Shown here in pieces: positions 10,788-20,200 of a DNA stretch of 47,246 bases. The stretch covers positions 1 to 47,246 of the forward strand of contig MU400774.1 in assembly GCA_022578965.1 (NCBI GenBank). The letters are read 5' to 3'. The stretch is from Xylaria sp. FL1777 (lineage: Eukaryota; Ascomycota; Sordariomycetes; Xylariales; Xylariaceae). The notes beneath the pieces are model-generated. The model saw nothing but the letters and a program-made list of their open reading frames with translations, was not told where the DNA came from and ran no database searches. The position numbers were made by a program, and so were the translations under genes. Each line of letters starts with the position of its first letter. Within the stretch, counting starts at the first letter, position 1.

Positions 10788-12845
10788 ATGTTAACTAGTC
10801 CGGCCGCAGGTGCAGCTGATGAGGCGTATCCTACAATAGCCTTATCTCACGAGGTATGCGAGAAGCTGAACAACATAACTATCAACGAACCCGCCAGCCT
10901 AGCCACCCTACCGCCCGAGGTCATCCTATATATCCTCGGCCATTTGACAAGAAAGGGAGCGTGGTTTTCTCTCGCCAGGACCTGCCGACGTGTCTCCGTC
11001 GTTGTAGTGGCCGAACTAGACAAATACAACATGAATGAAGGGCAAAACTACGCATTTTGGTACGCATGCGTGGCAAATAAACCCGCCATATTACTACGTC
11101 ACATATCCCACGATGCCATCATCGTTAACCGCCACTTCACATGCAACTTCGTGACCACGAGAAAGAAATCCCCATTCGGACAGTTCATGACCCCTCTGGC
11201 TGTTGCCATCAAGGCTGGCAGGGACGATGTTGTGCAATTGTTGCTCGACTACGGCGCAGACGCAAACCTCCCCGACAAAGCACCCACCTTGTCAGGCCGG
11301 GTACTCTGGTACCCTATTCACTGGGCTGTGGCATCGAAACACGAGAGCTCTGTGGCCATCATCACGATGCTCAAGAATCACTCTGCTGACATGAATCAAG
11401 CTCCAAAAGACTGGGCCCAAATAACGGACGAGCACCCTAAAGACATGAGATGTGCCCCCATTTTTTACGTCTTGCTGCTCGAGAAGCCTCGTCCTAGTTC
11501 CCGGCGTAGTAGGCAGCCTACAAGCTGTGAAAAGTACAATAGTGACTTCAAGAAGATCCAAAACTTGCGCCTCCGTCAGCTCAAAGCCCTTCTGCATGGT
11601 GGTGCCGACCCTAACGCGCGGCATTACGACTGGGATTGTATGACGCCTGTTTTCTTCCTCCTAAATAGCCTTGCATACTACACTCCATCCTTCTACTTTC
11701 CGGACCGGTTGATGCTGAGTCATGAAGAGGAGGCCCAAGCTACACTGGTCAACGACATTGTCGTCTCGTTTCTTGACACTCTCCGTGATTTCGGCGCCGA
11801 TATTTACAGGCTCGGGAATACCTACTTCTACAAAGACAAGCTGGCGCGTTCAATCTCTGCTATCCACCCTGAGACTCCTTTGCACACGACCTGCCGGCTG
11901 AATGACCGCCACAAACCGCTGATCTACTGGTTTCTGCGCAACGGTGCGAAAATAGATATCCTTGGTTGCGCTGGGAACACGGCGCTCATGGCTTACTGTG
12001 GCTCAAATTTCAAGAGCGTGGACTATTTCCAACGATTCCTCGGCTACCGCCCTGTGATCAATCATCGGGACATGCTAGGTCGGACAGCTCTTCATTATTT
12101 GTGCGCTAACTTCGGGCTACACCCTCAGGTTAAAGAAAAGGCGGTGAGGACGATGCTTGAAGTTGGGGCTAATCCGACGGCTCTTGATCATAAGGGTCGC
12201 ACCCCAGCTCAGGAAATCGTTGATATGATCGAGTCTTATAAAGACCATGATGTCGACACTGATTTGACACCTGTCAACAATGAAGGCCGTGTCCTGGCGG
12301 AAGAGATTGATTCTAAGACCGGTTTCTATAACGCCCATGATGTTGTGTTGAAGATGCTTTGTGATGCGGCCAAGGAGTATGGAGAGCTACAAAATATAGA
12401 CGAGAAATGTATGGACTTGACTGAGAAACGCACCGTACATCGTCCTGGGTGTACGAATCATCGTTATGATGACCGAGGAGGCCGCGGAGGCCGTGCGACT
12501 AGTAGAAGAAACAATCGAGAGGATGGTAATAAAGATGAGAGAGTAGCTCATCGACCCACCAACCCCACTAGCATCCGAAAATGCCATGACAGAAATCGAA
12601 GCAGTGATTACAGCCATAACCAAGGCGACCATCGCAGAGACATTCAAGGTAGCTATAAGAATTATGTCAACAACCATACCAAAGATCGACAGAGCTTTGC
12701 TTCCGGTGAGACCCACGCTGAAGAACGTGTTTCTCACGAATATAGTCGGACCGTCCACCAAAGTGGTCTCGACTATAATGTCTGCGGTGGCAGATACCAG
12801 GGCGGTAGACGCGGGGCGCAAGGCGGCAATAGAGGAAGAGGATGA
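10788..12845 (+). CDS. F-box and ankyrin-repeat protein with Arg-Gly-rich tail, intronless
   Basis: A 685-aa protein. Residues 38-80 form an F-box-like helix bundle (LATLPPEVILYILGHL, then SLARTCRR), which would dock on Skp1 in an SCF ubiquitin ligase. Ankyrin units follow: TPLAVAIKAGRDDVVQLLL with DYGADAN (135-160), PIHWAVASKHES (176-187), LKALLHGGADPNAR (265-278), TPLHTTCRLNDRHKPLIYW (363-381), NTALMAYCGSN (397-407) and GRTALHYLCANFGLHP (431-446) with LEVGANPTALD (457-467). These would bind a substrate or partner. The tail from about 550 is disordered and basic, with RGGRGGR and a final GGRRGAQGGNRGRG typical of RNA-binding RGG regions. The start context is CACCATG. Fungal F-box/ankyrin genes form large variable families often found in accessory regions. 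The partner and target are unknown. Confidence 0.88.
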   Translation: MLTSPAAGAADEAYPTIALSHEVCEKLNNITINEPASLATLPPEVILYILGHLTRKGAWFSLARTCRRVSVVVVAELDKYNMNEGQNYAFWYACVANKPAILLRHISHDAIIVNRHFTCNFVTTRKKSPFGQFMTPLAVAIKAGRDDVVQLLLDYGADANLPDKAPTLSGRVLWYPIHWAVASKHESSVAIITMLKNHSADMNQAPKDWAQITDEHPKDMRCAPIFYVLLLEKPRPSSRRSRQPTSCEKYNSDFKKIQNLRLRQLKALLHGGADPNARHYDWDCMTPVFFLLNSLAYYTPSFYFPDRLMLSHEEEAQATLVNDIVVSFLDTLRDFGADIYRLGNTYFYKDKLARSISAIHPETPLHTTCRLNDRHKPLIYWFLRNGAKIDILGCAGNTALMAYCGSNFKSVDYFQRFLGYRPVINHRDMLGRTALHYLCANFGLHPQVKEKAVRTMLEVGANPTALDHKGRTPAQEIVDMIESYKDHDVDTDLTPVNNEGRVLAEEIDSKTGFYNAHDVVLKMLCDAAKEYGELQNIDEKCMDLTEKRTVHRPGCTNHRYDDRGGRGGRATSRRNNREDGNKDERVAHRPTNPTSIRKCHDRNRSSDYSHNQGDHRRDIQGSYKNYVNNHTKDRQSFASGETHAEERVSHEYSRTVHQSGLDYNVCGGRYQGGRRGAQGGNRGRG

Positions 12846-14135
12846 TAATATTCAGGGTGACAACCATGAGTTTATCATCATGGAGGAAGACGTGAGGCTA
12901 TCTATCATCGTGTAGAGCCAGTCGATTGAAACCTAGCCAATCGACTGAAAACGATTCGCTTGCCCAAGACTACTCTGTTGAGCTCCCTTTCCAAGCTCTC
13001 TACCTCGAATGACCAGTTGGCGATATCCTGCCCCCCCGACCCCCCCACCTCTATTTCCCTTCACTTTTTATTCTCTCCTTTCTTTTGGCCTACATGAACG
13101 ATTCGATTTATCGACAGATAAGGTGTTTGATTCGGCTCGGTTCGGTTTAATATTACAAAGAACACCATGGTCTAGTTCGACTTTCTCTACCATGGAGAGA
13201 ACCGAACGACAATGTCTTTACGGCTGTTATTATTATGCTGGTGCCATGGCTTCGGCATACCGCGCACTTCATAATTGGAGGAAGTAGGCCAATAAATCGT
13301 TACAAACTCCCTTCGAGTTATCCTCTCCTCCCACTTCTGCTTGGTTTCTTGAAGTCATAGCTCTCCATCATATATTAAAACTGTGCAAATGCGTGGCCTA
13401 GGGGTGGTCTAGGATATGTGTGCATAAAGTACCTAATGATAGCGAGAAGGAAAACCTGTAACTAAGCCCAGGTAAAAAAGGAATACAAGAGCTCGAATAG
13501 ACGTCGCTACACACACGTCTCGAATATGACTCGAATTTCGCTCCGCTCACCTGCCTTATTACTATACTACCTGGCGTTTCGCTGTTATTTGTGTCTCATT
13601 AGTTATAGTATACTACTAGGCAGTTCTTGGGCAATCCCCGAAGCAAATTCGGTTCATATCGAAGCCTCATAGCCTCGCCGTAAAGTCTAGCTAGAATACG
13701 CTCATATCCCTCCAATATAAGTGTTATATCGATTAGTGTGTGTGTTCTAGTGTATGCTGTAGAACACGTATATATCATGTCCTAGTCTGGCACCGGATGG
13801 TCAATCAGGGAACTTCTAAGAAACCAGGAAACCATCTAGAGCGACTGTCATTTGGAACGAATGTCTAACATGTGGATAGTATTTCGTCGTAAAGCGCAGC
13901 GACAATAATACAAGAGCAAAAAAGGAGAAGGTGGAGGAAACTGGCAACACCCTATAGGTTTTATATTTCTCCGTACCCTGTCTAGTTTAGTATTCACAAC
14001 CACGAATTCTAAAATAGAAATAACTGGAACCTTGTATACGATACTTCATCACTTGTTACGCCTTGTCTCCCATCTTCAACATAAGAAACCGGATCGGGGT
14101 GTGGTCATCCTTGGTCTAGCGGCCCCAAACCCCCA

Positions 14136-14187
<52 letters not shown>

Positions 14188-14199
14188 TTTTTTTTTGCT
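12846..14199. other. Intergenic region, no supported gene
   Basis: Downstream of the F-box/ankyrin stop. A 92-codon open frame at 13009-13287 starts in C/T-rich, Pro-rich sequence and has no family resemblance; it is more likely 3' UTR or spacer. A second frame (14032-14223) only translates the CT repeat. Nothing else is recognised, and no tRNA is seen. Confidence 0.5.
14139..14196 (+). repeat. (CT)n - (T)n microsatellite
   Basis: About 16 CT dinucleotides, then TTTC units, then about 19 T's. It ends 4 bp past the native stop codon of the pyruvate kinase remnant. On that remnant's strand it reads as A-tract then (GA)n, directly after the stop. Confidence 0.9.
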
Positions 14200-15048
14200 T
14201 TATTCGAGCTTACTGATTCCTAGATGCTCAGGGTCAGCATTGACAACGCGAACTGTAATATTATTGCCCATGCCATCTCTCCAACCGTAGACGACAACGA
14301 CAGTTTCTTCCAGAGTTAGGACATTCAGTCTAAGCGCGTCGTTAATACCAAAGCCGATATACTTGTCCACACCTTGTTGCTACTTGAACTTGCCAAAGTC
14401 GGGCTTCTTCCCGGGGAAGAGGAAGGGGTAGACACCACGGTATAAGTTAGTATACCGACTGGCACTGATAGGACGAGTAATTACGAAGATGGGGTAGACA
14501 GGTAGAATATTTGCTCAGTAGTCTAGCCGAATCACCCGACGTGGACAGGACAATGATGCTATCGGCGTTCTGGTCGGGAGAGACTCGGGCTGCATCCATA
14601 ACAATCGACTCTACTACCAAGGCGGATTGTTTGACGCTAGAGTACAGCTCATCGGAGTGACTGACGTAGGGAATGGTGTTCTCTCGGCTTTGGTACACGT
14701 CTTGTGCATCTTGCTAACAGGCTTGTCAGGATAAGGACCCTTGGCGGTCTCGCCCCAAGTGGAAAACGAGTAGGCAATAGTAACACGGGACTGAGAATAT
14801 TAGGATGCTTTGGTATCATTTAAAATGGTAGGACTACAAATCAATCAAAGCAGGTAGGGGAGGGCAAGGTTGAGCTCTTGGACAGAGTTTGTTTTGAGAC
14901 CGATGGTGTAGATGACGGAGGATCGGCGGTAGTTGTGCTCGGGGTTGTAGGCAGTATCAAGGATGGTGAACCACCCAGATCTTGTTGCCAGGGGCCAGTG
15001 ATCGAGGGCGTTGGCCGTAATGTACTGCCTTCACATATGTGACGTCAT
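14200..15048 (-). pseudogene. Pyruvate kinase pseudogene with large internal deletion
   Basis: Reading the minus strand, an ATG at 15048 in a strong context (CACAATG) follows a C/T-rich leader of the kind used by highly expressed fungal genes. The N-terminal pyruvate kinase block follows (TILDTAYNPEHNYRRSS, then IYTIGLKTNSV). The frame stops at TGA 14845-14847. Sequence resumes near 14750 with GETAKGPYPDKPVSKMH, then IPYVSHSDELYSSVKQ, the C-terminal domain [38 protein letters not shown], and ETVVVVYGWRDGMGN up to a natural TAA at 14200-14202. About 280-300 central residues, most of the catalytic barrel and the B domain, are missing. Further lesions are TGA 15031-15033, frameshifts near 14975, 14688 and 14480, and TAG 14380-14382 where the family has Trp (TGG to TAG, a RIP-type G to A change). 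A functional copy should exist elsewhere. It sits against the AT-rich block. Confidence 0.92.
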
Positions 15049-15133
15049 TGTGAAAGGGGAGACGAAGTCGAATTGGCTATTGGAGATGGGTGAGATCAAG
15101 GGAACAATAGTATTGGAAATGGTCAACAAACGG

Positions 15134-15163
15134 ATTGATTGATTAATTGATTGATTGATTATC
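15134..15163 (+). repeat. (GATT)n microsatellite at the isochore boundary
   Basis: About seven GATT/AATT units. Composition turns AT-rich within about 80 bp downstream. A related GATTAATT run recurs at 15300-15328. Confidence 0.8.
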
Positions 15164-15946
15164 TTTAACGTTGGGTACGGGGCTCTAGCTACTTCGCATA
15201 CCTCTTAAAGGGTATTAAACGTAGTAAGCTCTATTTATTTATATTATATTAAGGGTATATATATATATATAGTAGGATATATTAGTATAAAAGAAATCGA
15301 TTGATTAATTAATTAGTTAATTAATTACTATACGTTGTATTTTTATTAAATTATAATGTTATTTTGTGCTTTTAAAAGCTTTATTGTTTTAATGTTTGTA
15401 GTTATTACGCTTTAATTTTTTAAGCTAAAGACTTTAGTTTTTTGTTATTATGCTAGTTATTTAACAAGTTTTATTAAGTTAAGCTTTTGCTTTTTTTTTT
15501 GTTTAATATATTATTTATTAAAGCAAACAGTTATATAGTATTACTATATAGCTGTTTTTAAAAGTTATTAAATTTTATTTGTGTTTTTAATTATTAATTG
15601 TTATTTTTATATATATTTTTAGGTTTTTTTTAAAAGTTAGTTTTAATATATTAAAAAAGTAATAATAATTATAGTATTTTTAGCTTTTAAGCTAAAGCTT
15701 AAAATATAACTATTTTTAGTTTTTTTTTGTTATTATTATTGTTTTTTGTTTTTTTTTATTTTTGCTGTTTTTTTATAAAATTTTTATAAATGTAGTATTA
15801 TTTGCTTTTAAGTTAAAAAAGTAAGCATATTTTATTAAAATAATTAATTATTTAATAAAAGCTTTAAAATGCTTTAAAATGTTTTAATAGCTAAAAAAAA
15901 TATTTAAGCTTATTATATATTTTTATAAGTTTTAAATTATAAAGGT

Positions 15947-16025
15947 AATTGTTACATAAGCATAAAGAATTACTATATAAGCATAACTTTACATAAGCAT
16001 AACTTTTTTTAGCGATTTTATTAGC
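15947..16025 (+). repeat. Left arm of the 9.57-kb inverted repeat
   Basis: Contains three copies of ATAAGCATAA-type words and ends TTTATTAGCT. It pairs with 25434-25513. Confidence 0.65.
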
Positions 16026-17165
16026 TAGAATTAAAGCTTGCTAAAAGTAACTTTTAGCTTTATTTACTTTACTATATTTACTTTTTTAGCTAATTAAGTT
16101 AATACATTTTTATTTTATGTAAAGATTACTTTTTTTTATTTTTTTAGTGCATTATATAACATTTAAAATAAAACCTTATTAAACAGTAAAACTTTTAAAC
16201 AATATAATTAATTTAAGCATATATTAAAGAATTAAATATAAAGTAAATATATTGCTACAATATTTATAGTTATTTTAATTTTTATTAATTTTTTTGCTTT
16301 TAAATATTAAGCTATAATTATTGTTTTTTAGACTTACTACTTGTTAATTTTTTAGTACTTAATATAGCAGTTTAATTATACGTTTAGCGTTAAAAAAACA
16401 AAGCGCTTTTACTTATTTTAGCATTGTTATTTCGCGTAAAAATTTGCTTTACTTTAGCTAAAAACAATTTATTTTAACTTTTTTATAGCTAACTTTACTT
16501 TTGCTTTATAAGCTAGCTTGCTATAAGTATATTAGCTTTAATTACAAAATATAGTAATATGTTTTACGTTATATTTTTTAGCTAACTATAAAATAAATTA
16601 GTAACCTTTAAATTACAAATATATTAATATAAATCTTTAGCTAAAAACTTACATAATTATTAATAAAAATAAACATTTAGTTTAATAAACAAAATAAAAA
16701 AGCTTAATTTTAAGTAAACTTTATAATAATAAAAAATTTTAAGCTTAATAAAAACTATATAATTATTTATGTAATGTTTTATGTTAATTAAAAATAAGTT
16801 TTATTTATTTAGCATAAATATTTAAGCAATATTATATTGTTTATTAAATAATACTAAGCTTTTTAATAATATAACTGTTTAAAGTTTGCTTAAATAATTT
16901 TTTATAGCTAATAAATAAATATGCTATAATAAAACTTTATTTTAAGCATAAGCTTAAGTAAAGTTATGCTTTTAATTAGTTATTATTTTTTGCATTGCTT
17001 TTATAAAATAATATAAATTACTTATGCTATTTAAAAAGTAACTTTTTATATTATTATTGCTTATTTTTGTTTTAAAAATAACTTAAATATTAAAGTTATA
17101 ATATTAACAAATATAATAATATGTTTATTAAAATCTTAAAAGTATTTATGTTTTATATTATTTTA

Positions 17166-17297
17166 GGTGCTTTAGACTAAAAACATAGAACAGCGGGCTA
17201 TGCTTGCTGCAAGCCATAATTTACCTCTTTCGGGGGCCTATGCAAATATATTTGTAGGTTTAAGGCCTACGTTCTATATATTTTAGTTTAAAGCACC
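17166..17297. mobile_element. 132-bp GC-richer MITE-like segment
   Basis: Begins GGTGCTTTAGACTAAAA and ends with the near-exact inverted copy (TTTTAGTTTAAAGCACC); ATAGAAC also recurs inside both arms. The interior (17190-17275) is close to half G+C, with runs such as CTTTCGGGGGCC and an inverted GTAGG/CCTAC pair, in the middle of DNA with perhaps one fifth G+C. It has no ORF. It could be a MITE that arrived after RIP, or a unit too short to be targeted by it. The left flank is TA; the right flank is not. Confidence 0.6.
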
Positions 17298-20200
17298 CTT
17301 ATTAATTTTTGAGCTAAGGTTTACTTTATATACATATATATATTATTTATACCTATAAATTATTTATTAATAAAACCTAAAAAAAACAATTATAATATTG
17401 CTTAAGGTTTTTTATAATAATGCTTATATTTAGTACTAACTTTATAATTAAAATATTTTATTATGTTGTAATATTTTAAGCTTAAACAGTTAAAAATTAA
17501 GCTTTATTTATTAATTTATTAATTAGTATTATTTTTTTACTTTATTATAAAACTATAAACTTTTAATAATTTTAGCTTTAGCTTAATTAATAGTTGCTTT
17601 TTAAAAAAATTAATAGCTTTAAAACTTTTAAAATTTATTAAAAAACTTAGCAAACTAAATAAACTAGCTAATAATGCAATATTAAAGCATTTATTTAATA
17701 ATTATATTTAGTATTTTATATAGCATATTTTGCTGCAATTAAAACATAACTAATAATATATATTAAAATATAACTTTATATAAGCTATTATTAATATTAT
17801 TTTAAATTATTGTTAATTTAACAAATTATATAAGCTTAAGTTTAAAGCTAAATAAATTAAGTTAATTTAGCATATAGTATTTTGTTATAATAATACTATA
17901 CTAATAATTTAAACTAGTTATAAAAAAAGCATTATGTTATAAACTATTTTAATTATTATATAAAGTATAATAATTTTATAATTATATTTATTAAAACAAT
18001 TAAAACATAATTAGTTTAATTTAATTGCTTAAATTTTTAATATTTATTTATTATTAATAATAAATAATATAATAAAAGTTAATTAATATTATATAAGTAG
18101 TTATAAAAGTATATTTTTACTATTTAATAAAATAATGCTATATAAGCTAAGTTAGCTTTAAAACGCTTTATATATGTTATTTTTAGGTTTAAATAAGCTA
18201 TTTAAAAACATTTTATTAACTTGTTTTATAACTTTTTGTTTAACTAAAAAATTACGTTTATAGCTATTAATAAACTTTATATAATTTATTAATAAAAAGA
18301 TTTCTAAATTATATACTTTAATATATATTATATAAAAGCGTTAGTTTTATAAAATATATTATAGTTTAGCTATATTATTATATTAAGCTTAAATGCTTAA
18401 AAGTTTATATTGCTTAAAGCTAAATTTTAATAGCAAAATATTTGTTTAAAAAAACTACAATTTATTTATGCTTTAGTTAATTAGCTTAATATATTTTTTG
18501 TTGTTTATTTTATAAAAAAAAGTACTATTATAAAAAATTACTAGTAATTAAGTTTTTTAATTAATAAAACATAGCATAATATAACATATTTAATTCTTAA
18601 AACTATTGTTTTTATAAATAGCAAAAAAAAGCTTATTATTATGTGTTATTTTTTAATAATATAGCTTTAAAAATTAAAGTTTATTTTAACTAAAATAAAG
18701 CATTTTATTTAAAAATATAATATAAATATACGTTTTAATAATTAATAATAATTATATAATAAGTTTATAAAGTTAAACTTTTTTTATTAAATTATGCTTA
18801 TTATTATAGCTTTTAAAATAAAAATAAATATTTATAATATAACGCGTATTATTTAGTTTAGCTTTATTGCTTTTAAAAATTTTTTAAACTTGTTATAAAA
18901 GTTTAGCTAAGCTATTTAAAATAGTATAATATAAAAAACAGCATTTTTTTTTGCTTTTTATTAATATTTTAATTTATTAAAAGCGCAAAAAATTAAGCTT
19001 TTTAAACTAAAGCATAAAAAAAAGCTACTAAAAAACAATTAAAATAATTTGCGCTTTATAATAAATATAAGTAATAATGCATTAAAAAGCTTAATGTTTA
19101 GCTATATATAGTTTATATTATTAAACTATTAATTAATTATAATTAATAAGCTTAAAAATAAAAATAATTTAATAATTAACTTTAAATTAAAATAGTTTAA
19201 GCTAGTTAAGCTTACTAAATAAACTAAAGCTAAACTAAAGTTTAAAAATAAGCTATAAGCTATTTAGCTAAGCATATATAAGTTTATAAATGCAAAATAC
19301 TTTAAAAAGTATGCTTTATAGTTTTTATAGCAGCTAAATAATAAAAATATTAAAAAGCAAAAAAATGTATAATAAAAAATATACTATAATTTATATTATT
19401 ATAATCTTAGTTAACTATTAAAGTTATTACTAAAAATATACTAGTAGTTTATGCTTTAAAAAAAAACTATTTTTTAGTTTTTATAGCAAAAGCTTTAAAA
19501 ATTTTACGCAAAACATTTTACAAACTTATATTAATACTTAAACTTTGCTATTAATAATATAACAAAATATTTTATGCTAAAAAAAGTTTAATAGTATATT
19601 ATTGCTATATTTAATAAAATAATTAATATAAATACTATATTTTTTTTAGTTTATAATGCTATAAAAATATTTAAATAAAATAAATAAAAAAAATATAGCT
19701 ATATTTTATATATTAAGCTTTTTATAATATATTAGTATGCTTTTAATAAGCATACTAAATATTTTATAAATAAAGCATAAATTAAAAATACTATTAAAAA
19801 TATACTTTGTTTAACTTTAAAATTAACATTAAAAATATAAATAAAACAGCAGTTAAATATTTATTAAATGCTTAATATATAGTTAAACTAGTTAGTTTTA
19901 TGCTTAATAGTAGCTATAACTTTTGTTTTATTATTTTTAGTAAAACTAACTATAGTTATATTATTTTTAAATGCTTTTTTTATATATATAAATATATTGC
20001 TAGCTATAAATTTACTAGTATAATTTAAACTACTAAAGCATAATAAAAAATTGCTAATAAATAATAGTTTTAAAAAGCTAAAAAAAAAACAAAAAAAATA
20101 AAACGTATATAATACTTTATGCTAATTTATATTTAGTTATAGTTCTTTAGTTTTTTCTTTTTTTTTTTTTGCTTTTTTATAATTAAAAATATATAGCTGC

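Noticed and set aside
12387..12821. 144-codon antisense frame inside the F-box/ankyrin gene
   Set aside because: Low-complexity Ile/Val/Thr/Ser-rich translation mirroring the opposite strand's tail; no domain or start support.
13009..13287. 92-codon plus-strand frame after the F-box/ankyrin gene
   Set aside because: Pro/Phe/Ser-rich from C/T-rich DNA, with no recognisable domain; more likely UTR or spacer.
14032..14223. 63-codon frame with a Ser-Leu repeat
   Set aside because: It is a translation of the CT/T microsatellite and overlaps the pyruvate kinase remnant.
17190..17275. Possible tRNA or small structured RNA in the GC-rich islet
   Set aside because: No tRNA A/B-box pair or cloverleaf fits. 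The inverted ends explain the symmetry better as a MITE-like element.
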